A stretch of 39,668 bases of DNA from Eubacteriales bacterium (GCA_030539285.1 JAUNSH010000026.1:1-39668); one strand, 5' to 3'. Positions 8,692 through 17,120 are shown, counted from the stretch's first letter. Program-made: numbers and translations. The notes: generated by a model not told the origin, from the letters alone.

Positions 8692-9293
8692 TGATCGGCA
8701 TTATCGACTACGGCGTGGGGAATCTGTTTTCCCTGTGCTCCTCCTGTAAGGCCATTGGCGAGGAAGCCTTCGTCAGCGGCGACGCGGTGGAGCTTTCCAA
8801 GGCTGACCGGCTCATCTTACCCGGCGTTGGCGCGTTCGAGGACGCGGCGAAAAAATTGAGAGATTCCGGCATGGCGGATTTTGTCCGGGCGCAGGCGGCG
8901 CAGGGCAAACCCCTGCTGGGCATCTGCCTTGGAATGCAGCTTTTGTTTGAAAAAAGCTACGAATACGGCTGCCATGAGGGGCTGGGCCTTCTCAAGGGGC
9001 AGGTCGTCCCCATGGAGGGGCGGCTTCCGGCGGAACTGAAGATTCCACACATGGGCTGGAACGCCTTGCAGATCAAGGGCGGCACGCTGCTGGATGGGCT
9101 GGATGGACAATACGTCTACTTTGTACACTCCTTTTTCGCGGAAAACTGCGAAGATTCCCTGTCCGCCGTGACGGAATACGGCATTCCCATCACCGCCGCT
9201 GTGGAAAAGGGCAATATCTACGGCTGCCAGTTCCACCCGGAAAAGAGCGGCAATGTGGGACTTGGCATCCTGCGGAAATTCGCGGAGGTGTGA
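8691..9293 (+). CDS. hisH: Imidazole glycerol phosphate synthase, glutaminase subunit
   Basis: Class I glutamine amidotransferase supplying ammonia to HisF. The product has 200 aa. The nucleophile Cys lies in GICLGMQLLF, and the His and Glu partners lie in QFHPEKSG near the C-terminus. IIDYGVGNLFS is the usual N-terminus. I choose the ATG at 8691, which shares its A with the hisB stop (TGATG) and has GGGGGTG upstream; a GTG three bases earlier is possible. It works as a heterodimer with HisF, encoded two genes downstream. Confidence 0.95.
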   Translation: MIGIIDYGVGNLFSLCSSCKAIGEEAFVSGDAVELSKADRLILPGVGAFEDAAKKLRDSGMADFVRAQAAQGKPLLGICLGMQLLFEKSYEYGCHEGLGLLKGQVVPMEGRLPAELKIPHMGWNALQIKGGTLLDGLDGQYVYFVHSFFAENCEDSLSAVTEYGIPITAAVEKGNIYGCQFHPEKSGNVGLGILRKFAEV

Positions 9294-9294
9294 T

Positions 9295-10008
9295 ATGTAC
9301 ATTTATCCTGCAATCGACCTGTACGGCGGCAAGGCCGTGCGGCTGTTCAAGGGAGACTACGCCCAGATGACGGTCTACAGTGACGATCCGGTGTCCGTTG
9401 CGAAGGATTTTGCCGCCGCCGGGGCCAGTCACATTCACCTCGTAGACTTGGAGGGTGCCAAAATCGGCAAGCCCGCGAACCTCTCCACCATTGCGAAAAT
9501 CGTCGAAACCACGGGGCTGTTTGCCGAAGTGGGCGGCGGCATCCGGGACATGGAGACGGTGGACAGTTATCTGTCCATCGGTGTCAGCCGGGTGATCTTG
9601 GGCACCGCCGCCGTGGCAAATCCCGATTTTCTAAAAGCGGCTCTTGCCAAATACGGTGAAAAGGTCGCCGTGGGCGTGGACTTGAAGGACGGCTACGTTG
9701 CTATCAAGGGCTGGACGGAGACTTCCGACCTAAGGGCGGAGGATTTTTTTGAAACAATGCAGAATCTGGGGGTCAAAACCATTATCTGCACCGATATCTC
9801 CCGGGACGGGGCCATGAAGGGCACCAACCGGGAGCTGTACCGGGAGCTGTCGGAGAAATTCTCCATTGATCTGATTGCCTCCGGCGGCGTGTCCAGCATG
9901 GAGGACGTGAAGGCCCTGGCGGCGATGAAGCTTCATGGGGCCATCATCGGCAAGGCCTACTACATCGGCGCGGTGAATTTGAAAGAAGCGGTGGAGGCGG
10001 CAAAATGA
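9295..10008 (+). CDS. hisA: ProFAR isomerase
   Basis: TIM-barrel isomerase converting ProFAR to PRFAR. The protein has 237 aa. Catalytic Asp residues sit in AIDLYGGKAVRLFKGDY near the N-terminus and in CTDISRDGAMKGTN near the middle, with phosphate loops EVGGGIRD and IASGGVSS. The start is the ATG at 9295, after GGAGGTG and one base beyond the hisH stop. Longer in-frame readings into hisH lack a ribosome site. It ends in an ATGA overlap with hisF, its structural homologue. Confidence 0.95.
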   Translation: MYIYPAIDLYGGKAVRLFKGDYAQMTVYSDDPVSVAKDFAAAGASHIHLVDLEGAKIGKPANLSTIAKIVETTGLFAEVGGGIRDMETVDSYLSIGVSRVILGTAAVANPDFLKAALAKYGEKVAVGVDLKDGYVAIKGWTETSDLRAEDFFETMQNLGVKTIICTDISRDGAMKGTNRELYRELSEKFSIDLIASGGVSSMEDVKALAAMKLHGAIIGKAYYIGAVNLKEAVEAAK

Positions 10009-10763
10009 TCACAAAACGAATTATTCCCTGCCTGGATGTGCGGAACGGACGGGTGGTGAAGGGCACCAATTTTCAGGGGTTACAGGACGTGTCCTCCCCG
10101 GTGGAGCTGGGTAAATTCTACAGCGACAACGGCGCGGACGAGCTGGTGTTCTACGACATCACGGCATCAGCCGAGGGCCGGAAGCTGTTCACAGACATTT
10201 TGACCAAAGTGGCTTCCACCATCTTCATTCCCCTGACCGTGGGCGGCGGCATCAACACCTTGGACGACTTTGACCGGGTGCTCAAATGCGGCGCAGACAA
10301 GGTCAGCGTCAACTCCGGGGCTATCCGTGATCCTCAGCTGGTATACGACGCGGCCCGGCTGTATGGTGATCAGTGCGTGGTGCTGTCCGCGGACGTGAAG
10401 CGGGTGGACGGACAGTTTCGGGTCTTCGCCAAGGGCGGTCGGGAGGACACCGGCATGGAGGCTATTTCCTGGATCAAACGCTGTGTGGATAACGGCGCGG
10501 GGGAAGTGGTGCTCAACTCCATCGACACCGACGGCGTGAAGGGCGGCTTCGATTTGGAGATGCTGGAAGCCGTATCCAACGCTGTGGATGTGCCGGTGAT
10601 CGCCTCTGGCGGCGCGGGCTGTGCGGAAGATTTTGTCACATTATTTAAAACCCTGCCGAAAGTGGATGCGGGCCTGGCGGCTTCCATTTTCCACTTCGGA
10701 CAGGTGAAGATCCCGGAATTAAAGCAGCTTTTGAAAGAAAACAACATTCCTGTGAGGTTATGA
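10005..10763 (+). CDS. hisF: Imidazole glycerol phosphate synthase, cyclase subunit
   Basis: TIM-barrel cyclase that uses HisH-derived ammonia to convert PRFAR to imidazoleglycerol phosphate and AICAR. The 252-aa length is typical. Catalytic Asp residues are in [18 protein letters not shown] (D11) and [14 protein letters not shown] (about D130). Phosphate loops VGGGI and ASGGAG are present. It is joined by ATGA overlaps to hisA and hisIE. AICAR links the reaction to purine synthesis. Confidence 0.96.
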   Translation: MITKRIIPCLDVRNGRVVKGTNFQGLQDVSSPVELGKFYSDNGADELVFYDITASAEGRKLFTDILTKVASTIFIPLTVGGGINTLDDFDRVLKCGADKVSVNSGAIRDPQLVYDAARLYGDQCVVLSADVKRVDGQFRVFAKGGREDTGMEAISWIKRCVDNGAGEVVLNSIDTDGVKGGFDLEMLEAVSNAVDVPVIASGGAGCAEDFVTLFKTLPKVDAGLAASIFHFGQVKIPELKQLLKENNIPVRL

Positions 10764-11410
10764 ATATGAATCTGGATGAACTAAAATTTGACGAAAAAGG
10801 GCTGATCCCCGCCATCGTGGTGGATGACGAGACGGGGAAGGTGCTGACTCTCGCCTACATGAGCCGGGAGAGCCTGCAAATCTCCATGGAGAAAAAGCTG
10901 ACCTGCTTCTGGAGCCGCTCCCGGCAGGAGCTGTGGCTGAAAGGCGAGACCAGCGGCAACTACCAGCACATCGTGTCCATCACCGCCGACTGTGACGGTG
11001 ACGCCTTGGAGGTGCGGGTGAAGAAGGACGGTCCCGCCTGCCACACTGGGGCGGAATCCTGCTTCCACAATCCTGTTCTGGGCGAACAGACGGAAAAATT
11101 TAAGCTGGAAGGGCTGTATCAGCTGCTTCTGAGCCGGAAGAAGGAACTGCCGGAAGGCTCCTACACCACGTACCTCTTCCAGAAGGGCCTGGATAAGATC
11201 CTTAAGAAGGTGGGCGAGGAGAGCACCGAGGTCATTATCGCCGGCAAGGCCGAGGACAAGGCGGAGACGATCTATGAGATCGCTGACCTTGCCTACCACG
11301 TGCTGGTGCTGATGGTTCAGATGGGCATTTCCGTGGAGGATATCCGCGCCGAGCTTGCCAGCCGTCACATTATTGATCACAAGGTCAAGCAGGAGAAGAT
11401 GACCAAGTAA
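10760..11410 (+). CDS. hisIE: Bifunctional phosphoribosyl-AMP cyclohydrolase / phosphoribosyl-ATP pyrophosphatase
   Basis: Fusion of the second and third steps of histidine synthesis in 216 aa. HisI occupies about residues 1-115 with [25 protein letters not shown], and metal-ligand residues in DCDGDALEV and [12 protein letters not shown]. HisE occupies about 120-205 with the MazG-like helices [13 protein letters not shown] and [14 protein letters not shown]. The start is in an ATGA overlap with hisF; a second ATG two codons on is an alternative. It is the last gene of the operon; the first terminator-like hairpin is about 95 bases downstream, shared with the convergent MATE gene. Confidence 0.95.
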   Translation: MNMNLDELKFDEKGLIPAIVVDDETGKVLTLAYMSRESLQISMEKKLTCFWSRSRQELWLKGETSGNYQHIVSITADCDGDALEVRVKKDGPACHTGAESCFHNPVLGEQTEKFKLEGLYQLLLSRKKELPEGSYTTYLFQKGLDKILKKVGEESTEVIIAGKAEDKAETIYEIADLAYHVLVLMVQMGISVEDIRAELASRHIIDHKVKQEKMTK

Positions 11411-11445
11411 GGGTAACAAATTGCCGAATTGGAAGATATCAATGC

Positions 11446-11473
11446 GTAGGGCGGGGTCATGATCCCGCCCTAC
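11446..11473. repeat. Minimal repeat R4 (single hairpin, subfamily A')
   Basis: GTAGGGCGGGGTCATGATCC continues to CGCCCTAC: one 28-bp hairpin equal to a single end of the 150-bp elements. It lies between the convergent his operon and MATE gene. Confidence 0.8.
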
Positions 11474-11504
11474 GGTACAACAAATTCCAATTTATAATGG
11501 AAAA

Positions 11505-11529
11505 ATCCTGCCGTTTTACGCGGCAGGAT
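11505..11529. terminator. Bidirectional terminator between hisIE and MATE gene
   Basis: Nine-bp arms ATCCTGCCG/CGGCAGGAT with a 7-base loop. On the plus strand it is followed by CGTTTTCTTTT, on the minus strand by TTTTTCC. The TAA stop of the MATE gene (11516-11518) lies in the loop. Confidence 0.85.
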
Positions 11530-12874
11530 CGTTTTCTTTTGGAAACTTCCGGCACACCAGCAGGAACGCCGCCATCTGGAACAGGAAGGTGACAATCCAG
11601 GATACGGTGTAGGAAAAGAACAGGCACTGTGGGGTGCGGTAGGCCTGAAAGATGGTGTAGACCCAGAAAATACGCAGGCCGCAGACGCCGAGGATGGAGA
11701 TGACCATGGGCACCACGGAAGCGCCCAGTCCCCGCAGGGCCCCGGTGGACACATCCATCAGGCCGCACAGGAAGTAGGGCAGGCAGATGTAGCCCAGCCG
11801 CACCATGCCGTATTCAATGGCCTGGGGAGAGTCGGTGATGTAGATGGACAGAAGCTGGCGTCCAAAGTGCCAGGCCGTGAAGCCGAAGGTCAGGCCAACC
11901 ACCGTGACGCAGCCGAGGCAGATCCACAGGGTCTGATACACCCGGCGGTATTTCCTCGCGCCGGCATTCTGGCCGATGAAATTCACCGCCGTCTGGTGGA
12001 AAGCGTTCAGGGACACGTAGACGAAGCCCTCAATATTGGAGGAGGCGGCGCTGCCAGACATGAATACGGCGCCGAAGGAGTTGACGGAGGACTGGATCAG
12101 CACGTTGGAGATGGAGAACAGGGAGCTTTGGATGCCGGCGGGCAGGCCGATACGCAGGATCTTTGTCAGCTGAGCCTTGTGGAAACACATCTTCCTGAGA
12201 TACAGGCGGCAGGCATCGGTGCGATTCATCAGCGCCCGGGTGACCAGCGCTGCCGAAATGCCTTGGGAGAGAGTAGTGGCGAGGGCTACGCCGGCAACGT
12301 TCATGTGCAGTGCCGTGACGAAGAAGATATTCAATATCACATTTACTACGCCGGCGATGGTCAGGTAGATCAGGGGGCTTTTGGTGTCCCCGGCGGCCCG
12401 AAGAATGGCGGCGCAGAAATTGTAGACCATGCTGAAGATGATGCCGCCAAAGTAGATCTGCATATAGATGGCGGACAGGGGCAGGACGTTCTCCGGGGTG
12501 CCCATCATGCGAAGGAAGGTCTTGGAGAAGCTCACGCCGACGACGGTGAGGAACAGGCCGCTGAGGATGGCGGTGGGCAGGGCGGTGTGCACGGTATTGC
12601 TCACCACAGTATCCTCCCGGCTGCCCAGACCGTGGGCTACGGAGACGCCTGCGCCTACGGACAGGCCGATGAAGAAATTTACCATCAGGTTGGTGATGGA
12701 GCCGGTGGATCCCACGGCGGCTACGCTGACGCTGCCGCAGAAGCGGCCAACTACCACCAGGTCGGCGGCGTTGAAGAGCAGCTGCAAAAGGCTGGTGAGG
12801 ATAATGGGAATGGTATAGCGGACGATGCTGGAAAACAGTGGGCCTTCCAGCATACTCTGGTTTTGGCGGGCCAA
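11516..12874 (-). CDS. MATE family efflux transporter
   Basis: A 452-aa membrane protein of the MATE (MatE/DinF/NorM) family, which exports drugs or metabolites in exchange for Na+ or H+. It begins MLEGPLFSSIVRYTIPIILTSLLQ eight residues in, and NAADLVVVGRFCGSVSVAAVG is typical of the first helices. About 12 hydrophobic segments fall in two homologous halves, with IVGRF-like and GQNAGARKYRRV repeats. I assign a TTG start at 12872-12874 because GGAGG lies seven bases before it; the longer ATG reading would place the start upstream of that ribosome site. The substrate cannot be inferred. It is monocistronic and convergent with the his operon. Confidence 0.9.
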   Translation of the reverse strand: MARQNQSMLEGPLFSSIVRYTIPIILTSLLQLLFNAADLVVVGRFCGSVSVAAVGSTGSITNLMVNFFIGLSVGAGVSVAHGLGSREDTVVSNTVHTALPTAILSGLFLTVVGVSFSKTFLRMMGTPENVLPLSAIYMQIYFGGIIFSMVYNFCAAILRAAGDTKSPLIYLTIAGVVNVILNIFFVTALHMNVAGVALATTLSQGISAALVTRALMNRTDACRLYLRKMCFHKAQLTKILRIGLPAGIQSSLFSISNVLIQSSVNSFGAVFMSGSAASSNIEGFVYVSLNAFHQTAVNFIGQNAGARKYRRVYQTLWICLGCVTVVGLTFGFTAWHFGRQLLSIYITDSPQAIEYGMVRLGYICLPYFLCGLMDVSTGALRGLGASVVPMVISILGVCGLRIFWVYTIFQAYRTPQCLFFSYTVSWIVTFLFQMAAFLLVCRKFPKENDPAA

Positions 12875-12909
12875 GATAACACCTCCGTTATCAGTTATAC
12901 TGATATTCA

Positions 12910-13058
12910 ATAGAAAACTTTAATATGGAACAAATTGAAGTTTTCTATGTGAAGATCATAATGAGACGGGTATTCATGATTTTCTATTTCGAAAATCATG
13001 AATACGACAACGCCAAAGGCGGTGTCTACCTGATAAAACCAAATGGTTTTATCAGGTA
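12910..13058. repeat. Row of perfect palindromes upstream of MATE gene
   Basis: Consecutive perfect inverted repeats: 12910-12920/12938-12948 (11 bp, ATAGAAAACTT), 12970-12984/12991-13005 (15 bp, GTATTCATGATTTTC), 13011-13014/13018-13021 (CGCC/GGCG) and 13027-13041/13044-13058 (15 bp, TACCTGATAAAACCA). They are AT-rich, unlike the genome repeats, and none recurs in the window. They fill the upstream region of the MATE gene. I see no clear sigma-A promoter among them. Confidence 0.8.
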
Positions 13059-13167
13059 TCAGTATTAGAAGTTTGAAGTGAGGAGTATGGAGTTGAGAGT
13101 TGTGGTTCGCAACGGCTCTATTATAGTCACTTTTTGGAAAATCGCAAGGGGGAAAAATGTATCAGCC

Positions 13168-13246
13168 GTAGGGGGCGGCGTCCTCGACGCCCCTTCCCGC
13201 ATACCCGACATAGGAACGCAGGGGGGCGGGGACGCCGCCCCCCTAC
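13168..13246. repeat. Dispersed palindromic repeat R5 (subfamily C)
   Basis: Left end GTAGGGGGCGGCGTCCTCGA continues with CGCCCC; right end GGGGACGCCGCCCCCCTAC. It is a 79-bp element between the cstA terminator and the MATE upstream region. The stretch 13059-13167 beside it shows nothing recognisable. Confidence 0.82.
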
Positions 13247-13255
13247 GGGCATAGC

Positions 13256-13287
13256 AAAACACCGGATGCCGAAGCATCCGGTGTTTT
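13256..13287 (-). terminator. Terminator of cstA
   Basis: Perfect 14-bp arms AAAACACCGGATGC/GCATCCGGTGTTTT with a TTCG tetraloop on the minus strand, starting 14 bases after the cstA stop. The A/T-flanked stem could work in both directions. Confidence 0.9.
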
Positions 13288-13300
13288 AAAATTTGTGAAA

Positions 13301-15022
13301 TTAGGCAGCGGCCTTGTTCTTCTTCTGGTTCCAGATGGTGACCACGCCTTCGATGGCGAGGACGACAGCCAGCACGATCAGCAGAATGCCCAGGATGACC
13401 TGTGCGTAGGGACCCCAGTCAGCACCGCCAGCGGTGATGACACCCAGCTGGGTCTTGGTGTTGATGGCCAGGGAAGCGATGGTGACGCACAGCATGAAGG
13501 CCATGGGCAGCAGGAACATATTGTTGTCCTTGCCGATCTTGCCCAGCCAGGTAGCCACAGCCAGCAGGCCCAGAGCGGCCAGCAGCTGGTTGGCGGAGCC
13601 GAACAGCGCCCAGATCTTGCCGTAGCCGTTCATGCCCAGCAGGACACCCAGCACCACGGTGATGATGGTGGCGACATAGGGGTTGGACAGGACCTTCTTG
13701 TAGCCGGTGACGGTCTCGGGGGTCTCGCCCTTGTTGCTGTCGACCCAGAACTCCTGGAACATGAACCGGGCCAGACGGGTGGCGGTGTCCAGAGAGGTCA
13801 GGCAGAAAGCGGAGTAGGTCAGGACCAGCAGGGTGTACAGAACCTCGTACACGGTGCCGCGGGAAGGATCGATCATGCCGGCGATACCGCCGCCAAAGAT
13901 AGCGGTAGCGCCCTTCAGAGCGTTGTCGGGGTTGGCGGCGTTCCAGCTGTAGGCGTAAGCAACGGCGCACAGGGTCAGGACAGCCAGCACGCACTCCAGC
14001 AGCATACCGCCGTAAGCGATGGGCTTGGCGTCGGTCTCCTTATCCAGCTGCTTGGAGGTGGTGCCGGAGGACACCAGGGAGTGGAAGCCGGAGATAGCGC
14101 CGCAGGCGATGGTGGTGAACAGAACGGGGAACACGGGGGTGGTGGACTCGGCGCTCTGGAACACGGGCATACTGCTCATGGAAGGATGGCCCATGATGAC
14201 AGCCAGCACGGCCAGAGCCAGCATGGCGTACAGCAGGAAGGAGGACAGGTAGTCACGGGGCTGCAGCAGGATCCACACGGGAGCCACGGAAGCCACAGCG
14301 ATGTAAACGCCAACGATCCACATCCAGGTCTTGCTGGACAGGTAGATGGGATGGAAGTTCATGCCGATGGCGATGATGGCCACGATGGCGACGACGCCGA
14401 TGACGGAGGCCACGCCCATGGGAACGTTCCGGCGGTACACGGCAAAGCCAAAGATGATGGCGATGACGATGAACAGCAGGGAGACCATGGCGACCCGGGC
14501 GTTGGACAGGGAAGCGGCCTTGTCGACCACACCGTCAACGATGGTGGCGCCGAAGGTGCCGGCCACGATGGAGGCAAAAGCAGCCACGACCAGGATCAGG
14601 GTCAGGTAGGAGAAGATCAGGAACAGCCGCTTGGCGCGGGTGCTCATGTTGGCGGAGATGATCTCACCGATGGACTTGCCGCCATGACGGATGGAGGCGA
14701 ACAGGGCGCCGAAGTCATGGACGCCGCCGAAGAAGATGCCGCCGATGACGATCCACAGCGCGCAGGCGCCCCAGCCGAAGCCGGCAGCAGCGGCGCTGAT
14801 GGGGCCGGTAATGGGGCCGGCACCGGCGATGGAGGAGAAGTGATGGCCCATCAGCACAGGAGCCTTGGCGGGCACGTAGTCGATGCCGTCCTCCATGGTG
14901 TGGGCAGGGGTGGGCTGATCGTTTTCGCCGACGCCCCACTTCCTGCACAGGTAGCGGCCATAGAAGATATAGCCAACGACCAGGGCGATGCAGCAGATGA
15001 TCAGAAGAAGCAGACCATTCAT
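13301..15022 (-). CDS. cstA: CstA family carbon-starvation transporter
   Basis: A 573-aa polytopic membrane protein of the CstA family, whose characterised members take up peptides or pyruvate during carbon limitation. The family core is clear: YVPAKAPVLMGHHFSSIAGA, then GPITGPISAAAAGFGWGACA and GGVHDFGALFASIRHGG in the first 120 residues, followed by many hydrophobic helices and ALFGSANQLLAALGLL near the C-terminus. An AAGAAGGGAG site lies about 13 bases before the ATG, within the end of the upstream gene. Its ATG overlaps the TGA stop of that gene (ATGA), so translation is coupled. Which substrate it carries is not visible. Confidence 0.93.
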   Translation of the reverse strand: MNGLLLLIICCIALVVGYIFYGRYLCRKWGVGENDQPTPAHTMEDGIDYVPAKAPVLMGHHFSSIAGAGPITGPISAAAAGFGWGACALWIVIGGIFFGGVHDFGALFASIRHGGKSIGEIISANMSTRAKRLFLIFSYLTLILVVAAFASIVAGTFGATIVDGVVDKAASLSNARVAMVSLLFIVIAIIFGFAVYRRNVPMGVASVIGVVAIVAIIAIGMNFHPIYLSSKTWMWIVGVYIAVASVAPVWILLQPRDYLSSFLLYAMLALAVLAVIMGHPSMSSMPVFQSAESTTPVFPVLFTTIACGAISGFHSLVSSGTTSKQLDKETDAKPIAYGGMLLECVLAVLTLCAVAYAYSWNAANPDNALKGATAIFGGGIAGMIDPSRGTVYEVLYTLLVLTYSAFCLTSLDTATRLARFMFQEFWVDSNKGETPETVTGYKKVLSNPYVATIITVVLGVLLGMNGYGKIWALFGSANQLLAALGLLAVATWLGKIGKDNNMFLLPMAFMLCVTIASLAINTKTQLGVITAGGADWGPYAQVILGILLIVLAVVLAIEGVVTIWNQKKNKAAA

Positions 15023-15561
15023 ACTTTTTTGTTTACTCCCTTCTTAGTTTCTCTGGGAGCGAAATTGCTCTCCAGATTCTTCCGGGCTTCCTTTCCGGCT
15101 GGATTGGAAAAGAAGCAATTGGTGGATGTTTCCATAGCTGCCAGCTGATACTCCGTCCAGCCGTGGAGGGTCAGCAGATAATTCTTCCGGAAGTGGGTGC
15201 GCTTAATGAGCTTCTTCGCCTCCGGGGCAATTGTATTTGCCAGTACCACCAGTCCGACGTTGGAAAACATATGCTCCTTGTGGGGATGGACCAGCGCAAG
15301 GCCCGCCGCTTTGGTGCGGTCAATGTGGGCTTGCAGGTCATCGGCACAAAGATGGTCAGTCAGCAGAAAGTACAGGTATTCGTGCTGCTCTACCGCCGAC
15401 AGGACGTGCTGTTTGGAAATCAGATAATTCTCATCCCGAAGATAATAGGTGGCCATGGCGGGGTATACCGTGTCCTCCACGCGCACGTCACGGTCGATAT
15501 CGCAGATATGAGAATAGGCATCCAGCAGCTTGTTCAGCCGCTGTTCCAGGGTGACTTCCAT
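15019..15561 (-). CDS. Unrecognised 180-aa protein coupled to cstA
   Basis: I do not recognise a family. The protein starts MEVTLEQRLNKLLDAYSHIC. It is soluble-looking, mixed alpha/beta and rich in His and Tyr, with no signal peptide or membrane segment. Notable stretches are LLTDHLCADDLQAHIDRTKA, ALVHPHKEHMFSNVG and LTLHGWTEYQLAAM. The start is the ATG at 15559-15561 after AGAAAGGA; longer readings lack a ribosome site. It is the first gene of a two-gene operon and overlaps cstA by ATGA, so it probably acts with the transporter, perhaps as a cytosolic partner or regulator. That role is inference from position only. Confidence 0.85.
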   Translation of the reverse strand: MEVTLEQRLNKLLDAYSHICDIDRDVRVEDTVYPAMATYYLRDENYLISKQHVLSAVEQHEYLYFLLTDHLCADDLQAHIDRTKAAGLALVHPHKEHMFSNVGLVVLANTIAPEAKKLIKRTHFRKNYLLTLHGWTEYQLAAMETSTNCFFSNPAGKEARKNLESNFAPRETKKGVNKKV

Positions 15562-15616
15562 AGGCGGTCCTTTCTGTTTTTTCGTCGAATTTTGGCACAG
15601 GCGAGATAACGTCGTC

Positions 15617-15645
15617 ATTATACATCCGGGTTGTCCGTTTGTGAA
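15617..15645 (-). promoter_or_regulatory. Promoter of the cstA operon
   Basis: Minus strand TTCACA (15640-15645), 17 bases, TATAAT (15617-15622), about 55 bases before the first start codon. Confidence 0.75.
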
Positions 15646-15769
15646 GCACAAATGTCTCCGAATGGAAAGATTTGTAGCATCTGACAAATTTAACGTTCAT
15701 AAAATGTTCATATTATGCAATATGCGCAAAACGCATGAAAAACGGGAAACAGGGCGAACCATGCTTCCC

Positions 15770-15847
15770 GTAGGGGGAGTCGTTCCCGACGCCCCCTGTC
15801 CAAATGCGGGTTTCTGCGGGAAGGGGCGTCGGGGACGCAGCTCCCTG
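15770..15847. repeat. Dispersed palindromic repeat R6 (subfamily C, degraded)
   Basis: Begins GTAGGGGGAGTCGTTCCCGA continuing CGCCCCC, and ends GGGGCGTCGGGGACGCAGCT then CCCTGC. The terminal repeats are imperfect compared with R5, R10 and R12. It lies just beyond the stop codon of the hydroxy-acid oxidase gene. Confidence 0.7.
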
Positions 15848-15857
15848 CGGTGGGTGA

Positions 15858-16880
15858 TTACTTCACAAAAACCATATCCCGGGTGATGTCGGCCAGGGTC
15901 TTGGCGCCGCACATGGACATGGTGTCCGCCAGCTCGCCGCCGATCTTGTCGATGTACAGCTTCACGCCTTCCTCGGCACCGCCGTAGACGGCGGATACGA
16001 AGGGCCGGGCGATGATCACCGCGTCGGCACCCAGGGCCAGGGCCTTGAACACGTCCACACCGCTGCGGATGCCGCCGTCCACCAGCACCTTCACGCCGCT
16101 GCCCTTCAGGGCGTCCACGATGGCGGGCAGGACCTCGGCGGTGGCGGGGCACTGGTCGAGAACACGGCCGCCGTGGTTGCTGACCACGATGGCGGCAGCG
16201 CCGGCCTCCTTGGCCTTCAGCGCGCCCTTCACGGTCATGACACCCTTGATGATGAAGGGCTTGCCCGCCATTTTCGCGATCTCGGAAAGCTGCTCCACGG
16301 TCTTGCTGCCGGCGGGGGGGTTCATGCCCTTCAGGAAGGGCAGGCCGGCGGCGTCGATGTCCATGGCCACGGCGAAGGAGTCGGAGGCCTTGACAAGGGC
16401 CATCTTCTCAGCGATGGTCTCCTGATTCCAGGGCTTCACGGTGGGAACGGCCAGTCCGTCTGCGGCGGCGACAGCCTCGCAGGCGGCTTTCATGACGGCG
16501 GGATTCAGGCCGTCACCGGTGAAGGCGGCGATGCCGTTTTCGGCGCAGGCCTTGACCAGGATCTTGTTGTAGGCCAGATCGTCGTACTTATCGGAGTAGT
16601 GCTGGGTCACCGCGCCCACGGGGCCGGCGAAGAAGGGGAAGCGGAAGTGCTTGCCGAAAATGTCCAGAGAGGTGTCGGGGTCGCCGCCCTCGCCGATGGT
16701 GTCCATGTTGACGCGGATCTCCTGCCATTTGTCGAAGTTGCGGATAGCGGTGTCGCCCACGCCCTTGGAGCCAGGGCCGGGGATGTGGTTGCCGCAGGCA
16801 CGGCCGTTGCACACGGGGCAGGCCTTGCAGTTTTTGCTCAGGGTCTCCCGGGCGCTGCTGAGAACTTCCTGATAGGTCAT
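15858..16880 (-). CDS. FMN-dependent alpha-hydroxy-acid oxidising protein
   Basis: A 340-aa TIM-barrel flavoprotein of the lactate/glycolate oxidase and FMN dehydrogenase family, expected to oxidise a 2-hydroxy acid in the cytosol. FMN and active-site motifs are seen: KPFIIKGVMTVKGALKAKEAG, SNHGGRVLDQCPA with the catalytic His, and VLVDGGIRSGVDVFKALALG. The N-terminus carries a four-cysteine cluster (C18, C21, C24, C29; CKACPVCNGRAC), absent from classical lactate oxidases and reminiscent of a metal or Fe-S site. The start is the ATG after AGGAGG. It stands alone with its own promoter. The substrate is unknown; lactate is the usual guess. Confidence 0.88.
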   Translation of the reverse strand: MTYQEVLSSARETLSKNCKACPVCNGRACGNHIPGPGSKGVGDTAIRNFDKWQEIRVNMDTIGEGGDPDTSLDIFGKHFRFPFFAGPVGAVTQHYSDKYDDLAYNKILVKACAENGIAAFTGDGLNPAVMKAACEAVAAADGLAVPTVKPWNQETIAEKMALVKASDSFAVAMDIDAAGLPFLKGMNPPAGSKTVEQLSEIAKMAGKPFIIKGVMTVKGALKAKEAGAAAIVVSNHGGRVLDQCPATAEVLPAIVDALKGSGVKVLVDGGIRSGVDVFKALALGADAVIIARPFVSAVYGGAEEGVKLYIDKIGGELADTMSMCGAKTLADITRDMVFVK

Positions 16881-16913
16881 TGATTTTTCCTCCTGTTTAT
16901 GTACAAATAATTC

Positions 16914-17061
16914 GTAGGGCGGGGTTATGACCCCGCCGACCCGGTTTCGATCACACAATGCCCATAATGAATGGGATGCGGTGGGTGATGGCAGACAATC
17001 CGTTTGATTAAACGCTCTGCGAATACGCTACGTGGTCGGCGGGGTCAGAAAACCGCCCTAC
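16914..17061. repeat. Dispersed palindromic repeat R7 (subfamily A', 148 bp)
   Basis: Left hairpin GGCGGGGTTATGACCCCGCC is intact, with the internal GACCCGGTTTCGAT and ACGTGGTCGGCGGGGTCA. The right hairpin is damaged (GGGGTCAGAAAACCGCC). It lies in the leader of the hydroxy-acid oxidase gene. Confidence 0.83.
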
Positions 17062-17080
17062 GATTGCGTTTTACGAGTCC

Positions 17081-17109
17081 ATCATACCACGCTTTTTTCC
17101 AATTGTCAC
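17081..17109 (-). promoter_or_regulatory. Probable promoter of hydroxy-acid oxidase gene
   Basis: Minus strand GTGACA (17104-17109), 17 bases, TATGAT (17081-17086). If used, the leader includes the whole of repeat R7. Confidence 0.6.
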
Positions 17110-17120
17110 GTCCAAATGGA

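Noticed and set aside
13295..15148. 617-aa open frame antisense to cstA
   Set aside because: It is Gly/His/Asp-rich, low-complexity translation expected opposite a GC-rich membrane protein gene, with no ribosome site. CstA on the other strand has clear family motifs.
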